Source of the DNA: Saposhnikovia divaricata
Taxonomy: Eukaryota > Streptophyta > Magnoliopsida > Apiales > Apiaceae
DNA: 64,000 nucleotides
NCBI GenBank assembly: GCA_036435485.1
Contig: CM071594.1
Location: forward strand, 200,844,216-200,908,215
Reading direction: 5' to 3'
The notes beneath the pieces are model-generated. The model saw only the letters and a list, made by a program, of their open reading frames with translations. It did no database searches and was not told where the DNA came from. The translations under genes and the position numbers were made by a program. Every line of letters begins with the position of its first letter. Positions within the stretch are counted from its first letter, which is position 1. Of the stretch, positions 9,719 through 23,248 are shown in pieces.

Positions 9719-12205
9719 TCAATATCTCTGTTATATAAAGGAGGATATGCGGGCGCTTAGGTGGCATTATAAGATCGTCTCAATCTATTTTTCTAATTTT
9801 CTTAGAATTTTTGAATTTTAAACACTAATAAATAAGAAAAATATCTTTTATTGTATTAGAAGTAGAATAGGTGTTCGAATTTATAGATGAGAGGAGATCG
9901 AATTTATAGGAAAAACATATAATTAGAAGTTTTATTGGAAGTAAAACAAGTATTTAAAATTTATAGGAAACGATATAATTAGAAGTTTTATTGAAAGTAG
10001 AATAAGTATTTAATTAAAAGGCATATGGTTAAAAGTTCTATTGGAAGTAGAATAAAAATTCGGGAAAACATATAATTAGAAGTTATATTGAAAGTAGAAT
10101 AATTATTTAATTATATGACATATGATTAAAAGTTCTATTGGAATTAAGTAGAATAGGAGTTCGAATAAACATTAATAAATATAAAAATATCTTTTAACAT
10201 ATTAGACGTATTATAGATGTTTGAATTTATAGATGAGAAGAGTTCGAATTTATAGGAAAGACATAGAATTAGAAGTTCTATTGGAAGTAGAATAAGTATT
10301 TATAAGACATATGATTAAAATATTTATTGGAAATAGAATAAAAATTCGAATTTATAAAAAAACATATAATTATAAGTTCTATTAAAAGTAGAATAAATGT
10401 TTTAATATATAGAGAAGACATATACTTAAAACTTTTATTGGAAGTAGAATACAAGGACGGTAGTGACATTTTTACGATATTCTAAAATTTTATATTTTTT
10501 ATACAAGTTATTTATGCTTCTATTAGGAAAATTGTCATAAATCCATTACTAATTTCATAAAAAAAGTATTCATATTTAAAAAGAAAAGAACTTATGTGTT
10601 AACATAATAAAAAACATTCTAATGTCGTAACCCTAAATATATATATATGAGTATCTATAATATGAAGAGAAAATAATATATTTTGTTATTTTTTAAAACT
10701 CCATAAATTTTAGAAAGCTTGGAGAAATAAAAATTGGAATTCACTGTATTTTTAGATTTTCATTTTGAGGAAAAAAAAGTTTTATAAGATAAGTATCATC
10801 AATAATATGTAATGAAATTGGAATTTTGAGCCTAAACGAGAGTGGTTCGAAACGTGTTTAACGGATGATGGCTCACTAGAAAAGATTCTATCAGCTATTT
10901 GAATTTGATATTGATGATATAAATTTTAATTCATTTTTAGGATTTGATTTTTATGAATAACGTTGTTATACAAGTAATATATGTAAAAGTTAGGGTTTTG
11001 ATATTACGAGAGAGCGGTTCAATAGGAATAATCACGTTTAACAAGAAAGCGGTTCATTAAAGAAAATCGTGTTAAATATTAAAATTTAATATTAATGATA
11101 TAATTGAAAATAAATATATTTTAATTTTTTATAATTTTAGGATTTTAAATATTAATAACTCAATAACTACTATCTTTTAACAATTTAGAAGCATAATAGG
11201 TGTTTAAATTTATTGAGAATAAGAGTTTAAAATTATAGAGAAGATGTTTAATTAAAAAATTTATTGGAAATAGGATAGGTGTTTGTAAGATATAAAATTA
11301 AGAATTTTATTATAAGTAAAATATGAGTTCTAATTTATAAATAAGAAGAGTTTAAATTTATAGAAAATACATGTAATTAAAAAATTAATTAGAGATAGAA
11401 AAGACGTTTGAATATATAAGGAATACATATAATAAAATGTTTTATTAGAACTAGAATACGAGGACGGTGAATACGTCTTATACAATTTTAAAACTATAAA
11501 GAAATCTTTTATTTTAACTTTTTTATACAAGTTAATTATACTTGCATTAGAAAAATATGTCCACAAATTCAATATTATTCTCGTAATGAAAAATCTTCGC
11601 ATTTAAAATATTGATGTCTTAACATAACAGAAAAATATTTTCATGCGGAAGCTGTAAATTAATTCAGGAATATCTATAATATACAAAAAATATAAAATGT
11701 ATTTTCATCTTTTAAAACTTCATAAATATTAGAAAGTTTAAATAATGTAAAAATTGGAATATACTCTCTTTCAAGATTTTAATTTTTAAGAAAAAAGTTA
11801 TTTCATAAAATAAGTGTTATAAATAATATGTAATGAAGTTAGAATTTCAGTTTCAAATAAGAATGGCTCGAAACATGTTTAAACGGGAAGACCGCTCACT
11901 AAAAAAGATTGTAGATTTTAGAATTTGATACTAATGTCGCAATTTTTTTTTTTAGGATTCAATTTTTATGGATAAAAATTATTATATACGTTTTTATAAT
12001 ATATGTTAATGTTGGGATTTCGATTTTAACGAGAGAGTGACTCAACTGAAAGAATCGTGTTTAACAAAAAAATCAGTTCATTAGAAAAGATTATGATTAA
12101 CTACTAAAATTTAATATTGATAATATAATATAACGTAAATATATATTGATTTTTTTAAAAAAAAAAAAATTAATGCCTCCGCGAAGCACGGCTTTTATTG
12201 AATAG
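9719..12205 (+). mobile_element. Non-autonomous Helitron (degenerate)
   Basis: The left end is A^TCAATATCTCTG, then AAAGGAGGATATGCGGGCGC, matching the end of the Helitron at 20721. The right end contains the hairpin-like CCTCCGCGAAGCACGGC followed by TTTTATTGAATAG|T, which corresponds to the GCCGCGAAGCGCGGC..CTAG|T end of its relative; here CTAG has decayed to ATAG. Internal words are shared in the same orientation relative to the ends, for example GTTTAACAAGAAAGCGGTTC at 11036. The inside is repetitive, with many copies of AGAAGTTNTATTGGAAGTAG. No Rep/helicase is present. Confidence 0.65.
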
Positions 12206-13087
12206 TTTAAAAATAAATTTAAAACTAAAATAAATCTACTAATTAAATATCGTAGAATTTATGATATAACAAACATGTTTAATAAATAACAAGTAGAATG
12301 AGACTAATATATTAAATCATATTATACTATTAAAATACATTAAATTTTTATTATGATTAATTCCCGATTTCTCTGTTAATCTATTTTTACAATATTTATA
12401 AACACAAAATAAAGGTGTGGTTTAACATATTTTTCTCGAAAAAAGGATAACTTTTCATTTAGTTAAAAGCTCTCGATTTTTCTATGCAATCAACTTGTTT
12501 ACATTAGCAATCCAATGTGTCGGAGACAAGAATGAGCGGAGGGAACCTTGGGGTTCTCGGAACAAAGGTAACAAAAGAATTTCCGGTGGATATTGATTTT
12601 TGAGATATATAAAATATTTTTAATACAATCTTGCTACCGATATCATTAATGTTATAAATTTTTCTTGAAAAATTCTGAAAACTTAACTTATCCCACTTTT
12701 TTTACTTGAGTAATATAAGATTAACATAAAAGTAAGAGACTATAGCAACATTATATCCTCCACGAGATGTTTCCTTGATCTTTATGAATTCTTGCAAAAT
12801 GATTAACTCGGTAGAAAACAAATTTAATTGTTTTGTAAAAACTAATTCGTTTCATGTATGTAGTCAGCTGCTGCAGAAATGTTAGTCTGAATACAAAGCC
12901 AGTTACTACTAGAAATCAAACATGTAAGGTTTATAAAAATAGCTGATAACATAGCTGACAACTCTGAAAACCGATTTTGACATGTATAAAATATATAGCT
13001 GCGACTGTGGATGTGTACTAATTAACCTGTCTTTAAACCTCCTTCGATGTTCTTCAAGTCTTCAACTCTTTGGTGATGGAGTCTCTG
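12206..13087. other. Intergenic, no gene seen
   Basis: AT-rich sequence between the Helitron end and the stop codon of the minus-strand coiled-coil gene. Its right part probably holds that gene's 3' UTR. No ORF or repeat of note. Confidence 0.5.
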
Positions 13088-16000
13088 TTACCATCTTTTT
13101 CCGGACAACGATATAAGCTGCACCATTGAGAAAAATACACGATTAAGAAGAGAGAGTACCTTAAACACATCATTTATAAAACAAAGACTGAAACTTAAGT
13201 TTTTATGTGTTTTGTTATAACATTTAAATATAAAAAATGTTGACAACTCAGATGTAACTTAGCTGCTTACTTTAGTGCACTAACTCATGAAGAGCGTACT
13301 TATTTGAACATATCAGTTACAAACAGAATATTAAATATGCAGAATCGGCAAGAATTAGTCTCCAAACCAGAAAAATATATACAATGAAAACCCACCGGTA
13401 AAACACAAAACAGAAAGGAAAAGCCAGATGTTCATAACTGTACAATTCGCTCATCTCAGCAAACAAATCTATAGGATGCCTTAAAATTTATACTGACTTC
13501 TGAAGCAAATTTCAGTTTTAATTCCTAATATGACAAAAAACAAAATTTAGAAAGGATACAATCACCTACCTGTCGAGCAACTTGAGACAATCGTCTGCTT
13601 TCTCCAGCTGATTCCTTTATATCCACTTTCTCTTCTTCCCTTGTTTGCCCTTCCGGAGATGAACACTCAACTAGATTGATAGCTGTTTTCTTATTGTGTT
13701 TCCTACTAAATTCATGTAGAACACTGCTCCTGTCAACATGGCTTGCAGTTCCATTAGTAGGGCCTTCTGTTTTAGCATTAAGTGAATTAGAAACTGTAGA
13801 AAATTCGTTTGCAACCCCAATAATCTTTGTAGCATTACCAATATCATTTTGTTTTACCACCTCTGAAGCCTCTATAAAAGCATCATCCTTGCCTTCAGCA
13901 TTATGCCCATATCTGTGATCTCTATCCATTTGGAGCTCAGTATTTGTATCCTCATTAATAACAGCCTTTGATTCAGTTAATGTTGAATCATGTTTAATGG
14001 AATTCATCTTGCAACGGGAAAGAAATGGTGGCACAGAGGATGGATCAATATTGTCATCCTGATATCTGGCTTTTCTTTTCCGGATGCTTCTTCGGGCTAC
14101 GAACAAAGCTTGATTATTGTCACACTGTATCTTTCTGTCCAACATGGAAATTTTTTCCACTGATTTCATCTTGTCAGGCTTGTTCTGAGGTAAACTAAAA
14201 CCAAACTTGTTATATTCATTACCCAGAATTGAATTGTTTTTCTGGTGTGAGATATATGAAGATTGCTGCTGGATCTTAGGGTACTTGTTGCCATGCAAAC
14301 TGTTCAAAGTTGCTTTGGCTTTTCCATTTCGAGACTTTTTCCTTTTCAGAATACAGCTCTTCACAGGTTGATCGTGGACAGTAGTTGAGTGATCTGGCAA
14401 TTTCACTAATCTGTCTGCGTTCTTCATGGCATCCAAGTCTCTGTTGGAAGAGAATGAAGCACATGTCTCAACTTTATGTTCATGCTCGTTGTCAGTGTCA
14501 CTCTTTATTGGCATCAGTTGATTAGCAAAATTTCCATAAAGCAGTTTTTCATCCAACAAGTTCCTCTCAAACGCTCGTATTCTCTGCGTACATCCATTTC
14601 TGTACAACTGCGGCTCCTTGCTTTCCAAGATTACAGATGATAAATTAGGTTCATAATCAAAGAAGTTCCCAACTTGAGCAATATCTTTCGGAGTTTGTTT
14701 TGTTATGTTATGGCACTTGTTGAACTGAGGAGATGTCAAAGGCGAGGTAAATTGCTGATCCTCATTAGCTGCAAAATCACAGCATATTACATCATCCATT
14801 TCATTAAAACTACTTGCATACACATTGCTACTCTTCACTGTATCTAACTGATCATGAGTTTGGCTTATTTCTGATCTGAGGTCCAGTATCATCTCTTCAG
14901 TTTCATTCAGCTGAGCTTCCAACTCTGCAATTCTTCTACTCTGATTTAAGGATGTAATCTCTGCTTCGGAGGTCTTTGACAATGAAAAGTCTAAATTAGT
15001 ACTAGATTAAGAGAAACCTATAGTCACTAGAGTTATGAACTTCATACATTTAGCAGCTAGTGGCAATATAAGTATTTAAAAATTCAAAATTAAAACGGAA
15101 CGCGAAAAGTTTCTTATGGTCAAGTAATATTTAATAAATTACTTGTGTCATCGCCATCTAAAGTCACTATACCATCCCCAAATTCGTACATACTACTTAA
15201 ACTAAAGGACAATATTTTATATGCTGGAAAAGCATGACATCGGTCTGCTAACGTTAAAATAGACAGAAAGACAAATGAATTCACATTACGACTAGTGGTG
15301 GAGGGGGGGTTAACGAGAATAAGATTTAAGTCATCCAAAAAATTGACAAAAAAGAGGATTCATGATAGTAGGTAAGAAGTTAAGTTTACCAAATAAGATC
15401 AAAAATTAACTTCTACTGCAATAAAGATGGAATTTACTCTATTTATCAACTTACTGAAATGTAGATTATTGTGATAAACCTCAAAACATGTGAAACAAAA
15501 AAAAATAAAGTATAAAAAAAATCTTTCAGCTGCTAAATTTCCAATTTAAAATGGCCTGCTTATGTAGTTATGTATTACTACATGTTACTATAAAATCGAA
15601 TTTCACTTTGGGGATCAAAAAGAACATATGTAATTTCATTCCATATTATACTTTCAAGCTTGAAACTGCACACAAAAATCAGCTTAACGTGTTGATCTAT
15701 TAAACTCAAATGGATGCCAGATAGTGTACTAGAAGATTTATTGTGTACGAATTCTTAAGCAAAACCACCCTCCCCTCCTCGGAAAAAATAGATAAACAAA
15801 AAACAAATCAGAAAAGAAACAAATAAACAAGATAAAGTCATCAGAATCTCATTTTCATTATTATTTAGCAGCCTCATAATTTTGTAGCATGGAACATTCA
15901 TATGCTTCGTCTGGTTGAAAGGAGCAAATTGAGACATTAATTCAACAAACTGTGTACTAATTTGTAGGCCAAAAGGTGCAAATGTGCAACCCAAATACAC

Positions 16001-16621
16001 ACGCATATGGACACAATTACACAGACAAAAGCCGGAATGACACACACCTCCATTAATCCGTATATAATCTGATATGACTCAATCTTTAAATTTCTATTCC
16101 CCACATTCCACAAATTTATTTTCGCCAAATTATAGCAAACGGCAAGACCCCCAAAACCCGAAATTGACACTACATTTCGCTCATTACATAAACTTCCTAC
16201 ATCCAAAGGCCATTCTACAGATAAAAAAAAAAAACCCAACATCGAAACAAATGAAATACGAAAGGAGCAAGATTACCGCGACATCACACATGTGCTTAAC
16301 ACGAAGGAGCATACGAAGCGCTTCTTGTTTAGTAAAATCAATATCTTTCTGCAAGAAAACAGCTTTTTGCTCAGACAACATCACACGAGCAGCAGCCTCT
16401 TTATTTATGTTGAATACAATCTCAGCACAAGCCTTCCTTAAAGCCATAATCTACATTAATCACACCAATTAAAAATAAAAAATAAACCCATATCAAAAAT
16501 CAAATCAAAAATGCATTTCAACAACTGTCAAACACCAAACATAAACAAACAGTACTAAGAACCAACATATACATACATATAAAAGAGAGATAAATAATGT
16601 TACCTGGGCTTGTTCGTCCAT
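13088..16621 (-). CDS. Conserved plant coiled-coil protein, unknown function
   Basis: Four exons join in phase 0: 16604-16621 (MDEQAQ), 16277-16450, 13570-14973 and 13088-13117 (LISLSGKRW then TAA), giving about 541 residues. All junctions are GT..AG. Residues 1-64 (KEAAARVMLSEQKAV, KQEALRMLLRVKHMCD) and the start of exon 3 (SRRIAELEAQLNETEEMILDLRSEI) form a coiled coil ending near residue 110. The rest is polar and probably disordered, with basic stretches that could be nuclear localisation signals (SCILKRKKSRNGKAK, RRSIRKRKARYQDD). The short conserved-looking C-terminus VARQLISLSGKRW is made by the last two exons. From memory this layout occurs in uncharacterised plant nuclear proteins; no function is assigned. 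A GT repeat lies in the 5' region at 16657-16673. Confidence 0.8.
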
Positions 16622-17275
16622 GATCGGATGTGTTTGGATTGGGAGCTCACACTTTGTGTGTGTGTGTGTGTGTTCGGGTCAATCGTTGTTGTACTAGAAA
16701 TGGCGATGTGTGTTTGTTTCTGATGCCGATTTGATGTATACATACATGTCGAGGACTGAAATTTGTAAGTATATTTGTACGGGCTTTTCCGCGTATTTTT
16801 TTGTCAAGTATTTACGGACTTCGTGCACTTATTTCTTGTGCAACAACTATCAATCGTCACATATAGTCCATATTTCCACGTAATTATTAAAGGATTATTA
16901 TGTTTACTTGCTTATAGTCCGAATGCATAAATTATTTTTAATTTGTTTATAGTGTAATGTAATATTATAAATATTAATTTTAATATGTTATTGGAAGAAT
17001 TCCAACCTTACATCTTTTTATATAATAATTTTAGTATTAAATATAAATTAATACGTTGTTGGCAGGAATCGAACCTTAAATCTCTGTATATAACAACTTC
17101 TTTGTACATAATAATTTTTAGTATTAAATATAAATTATATGTTGTTGGCGGGAATCTAATATTAGATTTCTGTATATAATAACTTTTAGTATTATTGTAT
17201 TCAACGATCATGATTTATTTGAGTTGAATACCTAACGGTTGTGGATACAGATAACCAAAATGAGAGGATAATCAA
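16622..17275. other. Upstream region of the coiled-coil gene
   Basis: Contains (GT)n at 16657-16673, then AT-rich sequence with a short direct repeat (GTTGGCAGGAATCGAACC near 17057 and a similar string near 17146). No gene. Confidence 0.5.
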
Positions 17276-17339
17276 AAAATGGAATTAACCAAATTACAAA
17301 TTATACCTCCTTTCGCTTATTATTATAGAATAGTATAGA
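17276..17339 (-). mobile_element. Helitron 5'-end-like sequence, truncated
   Basis: Read on the minus strand from 17339: A^TCTATACTATTCTATAAT followed by AATAAGCGAAAGGAGG, the typical start of plant Helitrons and close to the end at 55502. No matching CTAG hairpin end was found to the left, so the element appears truncated. Confidence 0.4.
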
Positions 17340-17344
17340 TATGG

Positions 17345-18190
17345 ATAGTATAGATTTTATAAAAAAAATTATATATGTAACTAATAATAAGTTGTTTTTT
17401 GATTTTTTTTGTCATATATTATTATTAACTATATTTTTTTTCAATATTAACGTAAATTACATGCACATATGAAGTATAGAAGACAAACATGAATTTTTGT
17501 TTTGAACCGTAACTATTTAGTAGTTAAAGTCAGGTTTGATTTGAATTGTTTCTCGAAAGCCATGGCGTAGTAGGTTTTTATAGAAGATTCGTGCTTATGT
17601 ATTCATAATTTTTATTTCTATCCTGTAAATTAAATTTTTGGTGTGCGGATGGTATAGATTTTGTAAAAACATTATATACGTAACTAATAATAAGTTGTTT
17701 TTTGAATTTTTTCTTATATCTTATTATTACCTGATTTTTTTTCAATATTAACGTAAATCATATGCACATATGAAGTATAAAGACAAACACGAATTTTTGT
17801 TTTGAACCAGAACTATTTAGTAGTTAAAGTCGGGTTTGATTTAGATTATTTTTCAAAAATAGGGAATAGTAGGTTTTTATAGAAGAGATGAGGGCTGCTT
17901 CATGTTTATGTACTCGCAATTTTTTAATGCTATCTTGTAAATTAAATTTTTGGCATGTACTAATATCAAAATTAATAGATGATTAATGATGTTATAATAT
18001 TAAATTTAATAGATGATTAATGTTTTGAAAATTGAATTTTATCATATGTTTTATTTTGGATTATTTCCCGAAAGCCAGGGCGTAATAATTTCCTATAGAA
18101 GAGATGAGGTTGTTTTGTGCTTAAGTACTCGCATTTTTTCAATGCGATATTGTAAACTAAATTTTTGGCGTGTATTAATATCATATTTAA
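17345..18190. repeat. Decayed tandem repeat, about 304-bp unit
   Basis: GTATAGATTTTATAAAAAAA near 17348 recurs near 17652 as GTATAGATTTTGTAAAAAC, and the following 290 bp align (CACATATGAAGTATA, TTTTTGTTTTGAACC, CGTAGTAGGTTTTTATAGA). A third partial copy runs over about 18040-18180. It is probably the inside of an old transposon; no coding capacity. Confidence 0.65.
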
Positions 18191-19669
18191 TAGACGATTA
18201 ATAAGTTTCTAATATTAAATTTAATATATGATTAATGAGTTTTAAAAAGTGAATTTTATCATATGTTTTATTAGTATATTTAGGGTTATAAATATTAAAT
18301 TTAATTATGTTGAAAAGTGAATTTTATCTTATGTTTTATTAATATATTTAGAATTATAAATATTAAATTTAATTATGTTGTTAGTGAGAAACGAACCCTT
18401 GACCTACGGTAGTACTCACTTATTATCGCTTTTACTCTTATTATATAATACTAGTTGATAAAGCCGCGCTTCGCGGCGGCGTTACAATATTTTTTAAAAA
18501 ATTCAATACATTTACGTTATATTATAATATCAATATTAAATTTTAGTAATTAAATAATCTTCTCTAATGAATCAATTTCTTGTTAAATACGATTCTTTCG
18601 ATTGAGCCGCTCTCTCGTTAAAACTGAAATCCCAACTTTTTAACATATATTATAAATACTTATATAATATTTTTTATCTATAAAATCGAACCGTAAAAAT
18701 AAAAAAAAATTATGACTTCAGTATCAAATTCTTATAGCTAATACAATCTTTTCTAGCGAGTCGTCTTCCCGTTAAATACGTTTCGAGCCACTCTTATTTG
18801 AAACTGAAATTCTAACTTCATTATATAAAGAGAGTAAATTTCAATTCTTATATTCTTTAAACTTTCTAATATTTATGGAGTTTTAAAAGATGAAAATACA
18901 TGTTATATTTTCTCTATATTATAGATATTCTTGTATTTATTTACAGTTTCCGCATTAGAATGTCTTTCTGTTATCTTAACATATCAAAAAAAAATAAAAT
19001 ACGAAGACTTTTCGTTACGGAAATAATATTGCATTTATGGATATATTTTTGTAATGCAAGTATAATTAACTTGTATAAAAAAGTTAAAATAAAGGATTTC
19101 TAGGAAAAAAGATGTACAGTTTTAAAAAATCGTATAAGACGTCTCCACCGTCCTCGTATTCTACTTCAAATAAAATATTTTATTTTATGTATTAATTATA
19201 TATTTAAACATCTTTTATACGGTCTTATCTAATGAACCGCTTTCTTGTTAAACACGGTTTTTACTATTGGTTCGCTCTCTCGTTAAGACAAAAAACCTAA
19301 CTTTTACCTATATTACTTGTATGATAATGTTTATCCATAAAAATCAAATCCTAAAAATAAAATAAAATTTATAACATCATATGATATTTTAATAGCTAGT
19401 ACAATCTTTTATAGTGAGCCGTCTTCATGTTAAACACATTTCGAGTCGCTCTCGTTTGGGATCGAATTTCTAACTTCATTACATATTATTGATGATACTT
19501 ATCTTACACAACAATTTTTTTTCTTGAAATCAAAACCTAAAAAATAGAGTGAATTCCAATTTATACTTTTTCTAGATTTTCTAAATTTTTTGGAGTTTTT
19601 AGAAAATGAAAACACATCTTATTTTCTCTTTATATTATAGATATTCATGTATTTATTTAGGATTCCTGC

Positions 19670-19875
19670 ATGAGATTGTTCTTTTACTCATTGTTCTTTT
19701 ATTATGTTAATACATTAATTCTTTTCTTTTTAAATACGATGACTTTTTTCATGACAATAGTATTGGATTGCATGAGATTGTTCTTTTACTCATTGTTCTT
19801 TTATTATGTTAATACATTAATTCTTTTCTTTTTAAATACGATGACTTTTTTCATGACAATAGTATTGGATTTATG
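19670..19875. repeat. Tandem duplication, period 102 bp
   Basis: Two near-identical copies start at 19670 and 19772. Because 102 is a multiple of 3, they produce a 68-residue chance frame made of two equal halves; the composition (Phe, Leu, Tyr from AT-rich DNA) gives no sign of a real protein. Confidence 0.85.
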
Positions 19876-19890
19876 AATAAATTTTCCTAA

Positions 19891-20052
19891 TATAAGTATA
19901 ATTAACTTATATAAAAAATATATAATTTAGAAGATCGTACTTTCTATAAAATATTTAATTATATGTCTGTTTATAAGTATAATTAACTTATATAAAAAAT
20001 ATATAATTTAGAAGATCGTACTTTCTATAAAATATTTAATTATATGTCTGTT
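19891..20052. repeat. Tandem duplication, period 81 bp
   Basis: TATAAGTATAATTAACTTAT at 19891 recurs at 19972, and the full 81-bp unit is repeated almost without change. Confidence 0.85.
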
Positions 20053-20130
20053 CTATATATTTAAACACCTACTCTAGTTCTAGTAGAACTTCAATATATC
20101 AATATATATATATAAAGGAGGATAGCGGAA

Positions 20131-20700
20131 GTTTAGGTGGCTTCGAACTCTTATTCTCTATAAATTCGAACTCTTATTCTACTTCCAATAGAACTTTTAA
20201 TCGTATGCCTTATAAATACTTATTATACTTCCAATAGAACTTCTAATCATATGTCTTCCCTATACATTCGAACTCTTCTCCTTTATAAATTCGAACACCT
20301 ATTCTACTTCAAATATGCTAATTGATATTTTTATATTTATTAGTGTTTAAAATTCTAGAAAATTAGAAAAATCGATTGAGACGATATTAGAGCGCCACCT
20401 AAACTTCCGCTATCAGTTTAGGTGACTTCGAACTCTTATTCTCTATAAATTCGAACTCTTATTCTACTTCCAATAGAACTTTTAATCGTATGCCTTATAA
20501 ATACTTATTATACTTCCAATAGAACTTCTAATCATATGTCTTCCCTATACATTCGAACTCTTCTCCTTTATAAATTCGAACACCTATTCTACTTCAAATA
20601 TACTAATTGATATTTTTATATTTATTAGTGTTTAAAATTCTAGAAAATTAGAAAAATCGATTGAGACGATATTAGAGCGCCACCTAAACTTCCGCTATCC
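20131..20700. repeat. Tandem duplication of the Helitron 5' end, period 285 bp
   Basis: GTTTAGGTGGCTTCGAACTC at 20131 recurs at 20416 with one change, and the 285-bp unit is nearly identical throughout. Each copy ends in GCGCCACCTAAACTTCCGC. Together with GGAAGTTTAGGTGGC at 20127-20141 this makes the block look as if it had inverted ends. Confidence 0.85.
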
Positions 20701-20721
20701 TCCTTTATATATATATATTGA

Positions 20722-21395
20722 TGATTGATGATATAATTTATTTCAAAAAATAAGTATGACTAAATAAAAAATTATTCACATGTAACTTGAAATTTATAAA
20801 TCTATCATAAATAAATATTATAAAAGGTTTTATGTTACAAAACCATCGTTTATAAGGTGCAAACTTATTTTAAATATAATTTCTTAAAAATTATGAATAA
20901 GTTCATTTTTTTTTTTAAAAAAAAAATAAGCTTTAGTGTTTAAATTTTGTTTTCCGGTAAATAAAACTTATTCCGCAATGTTTAACAAGAGCATAGGATC
21001 ATTGTCGTCTTTATACCTCCTATGTTAGAGAAATTAGAAATTAGACAAAAAAAAAAAAGAAAAAAAAAGGGTTTGTCTACTGTGCTCAAGGGTACATGTT
21101 AATAATTTGTATTTGATAAATTGAAAAATTTTGATTGGTGGAAATTTTTGTGCATATAAGAGGGTCCATCATTATTATTGAAATATTTATCAATTAAAAT
21201 TTAACAACGAAGCAAACACGAATTCTTAGCTCCCTTGAACATGCACTAGAAAAACCAAAAAGAAAAAACCAACAAATGATATTAGTCATCTCATCGAAAT
21301 AAGAATGACGCCAAAACTGGAAATTAAAAAATTAGGTAAACAAAAATCAAATGATACTTAAACTTTTAATAAGAAAATGTTAACAAGATCAATAA
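20722..21395. other. Intergenic, AT-rich
   Basis: Short stretch between two Helitrons, with homopolymer A and T runs near 20908-20926 and 21045-21068. No gene seen. Confidence 0.5.
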
Positions 21396-23132
21396 TCTTT
21401 TCTATATATAATAGGACAACAAGGGAATAATTTAAGGGCATTTTGAGCCAATGAATCTCCTATAAAATTATGAGTTTGTCCTTATTTATTACAAAATTAC
21501 ATTGATTTGCCATTTCCTTATTTGAAGAGAAAAAAATAAGTTATTTTATGTTTTTTGGTATGGAAGTAAAACTCTTTTTACATAAGTTCGATCTTTCTAT
21601 TATCCTATTTTCACTATTATTTTAACTTATAAATAAAAATAGTAATGACAAATATTAGTTTCAAATTTGAAATTTTAGTTTTCAAAATATGGTACGTAAT
21701 TATATACACTAACTTCAAAATTTACTCCACTCTCTTATTTTAAATGAGTTAGTTTATTTTTGTTGTGAATTGAATCATTAACCTCGTCCAAATAATTCAT
21801 CCTTCCGATCGATCATTGTACTGTATATATTTTTGGTTTTAGTTAAATTTTTTTAGATAAATTCGACCTCTTATTTATTCTATTTTTACTACTACTTTCA
21901 TTTTTGAGCAAAAGATAATGGTGATTCACATTACTTTTAAAATATTGTATTTTAGTTTATAAAACATGGTACGTGATTATATGTACAACTAATTTAAAAT
22001 TTTGATAATAATATCACGCGATGTAAATTGATTTATTTTCAATTAATTAAATATTTCTTACATATAATATTAACTATAATATATTTTATATCTAAATAAT
22101 AATATATAATTAAAAGATGAGATCCTTAAAAATGTTAGACAATACAAAAGTTAAAAATAATGAATCATGTAGATAAGTTGAAAAAGATAAACTTCCTTGA
22201 AAAAGGATCATATAATATGTAATAATACAAAATATATGAATCACTTAATATCATATGTACATCGATTAAAAGTTCTATAATACACATAGAGAAATTTTGG
22301 TCGGAAAGAATATTAAAAAATTCAAAATAAATTGTAAAAAGGATTAAAATATATAGTCAAGTTAACAAAAATCTTAGAAGATAGCATATTGCATAGCATA
22401 CACATACACAGAATATTATGATCGATCAATCACATTATATACAATGAGGTATTTAAAATTATTTAAAATTTTATGCAATTAGTTTTTTATATGCTGATTG
22501 GACAACATCTTTAGTGAAATATTACGTGGGTAAATAATAGGTTTATTCAGTTGTCAAAATTATAACTGATATATGAATAAATATGTCATTCGTGTACGAC
22601 TCATTTATTTTATTATTGTATTCTTAAATATACCTTGAAAGAGAAAGATATCAAAATAACTTTATTTCTCCCTCTTATGTATTGACTAAATTCCTTATGA
22701 AAGAATGGCAAAAGATGAGGATAAAATATTAAAAAATATCACTCCAAAAATTTATTTATAGAGATGAAAAATTCTAAGGAGGATTAAACCGAAAAACCTC
22801 CTTATTATTTAAATATAAAGTTCTTTTACCCAAATTTATTATAATAACAAATTACTAGATGTTTTATACTTGTGACATAAATTTGTACAAATTGGTGTAA
22901 ATGTATTATAATATATCCAACATATTTATATGCCACTAAATATCTTACTTTGAGTGCTTATCTGAATAATTAAATCAAATTTTCTGTCAAACAAAATTGG
23001 TACATTATAACAAACATGTTTTAACGGAAACTATACAATCATGTCCATATATATTATTTAAATTGTAAAAATAAATAAGTTTATATCAATTTCTTGAAGA
23101 TAATCCGTGCCTCGCACAGGTTATTATGCTAG
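21396..23132 (+). mobile_element. Non-autonomous Helitron
   Basis: Starts A^TCTTTTCTATATATAATAGG and ends with the imperfect hairpin CCGTGC-CTC-GCACAGG (23105-23120), then TTATTATGCTAG|T. The ends resemble those of the 50819-52082 element (CCCGTG hairpin and CTAG). The inside is AT-rich with no ORF. Confidence 0.65.
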
Positions 23133-23248
23133 TATTGTAAATATATTATAACTAATAATATATAATAGATATTTAGAGGGAGATCAAGAAGAGAAATTAT
23201 ATTACTTAAAACATGTATCACAAGTTGGAATAAGGTGTCTATTTATAG

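Larger units (their letters stand above)
18451..20721 (-). mobile_element. Non-autonomous Helitron with internal duplications
   Basis: On the minus strand it begins A^TCAATATATATATATAAAG, then GAGGATAGCGGAAG, and ends with hairpin GCCGCG-AAG-CGCGGC (18463-18477), then TTTATCAACTAG|T. A TC start, a hairpin about 10 bp before CTAG and insertion between A and T are the Helitron hallmarks. It is related to the element at 9719-12205, in inverse orientation (GAACCGCTTTCTTGTTAAAC near 19234). No Rep/helicase ORF. Three separate tandem duplications lie inside. Confidence 0.8.

Noticed and set aside
19670..19876. 68-residue protein made of two identical halves
   Set aside because: Result of a 102-bp tandem duplication in AT-rich Helitron DNA.
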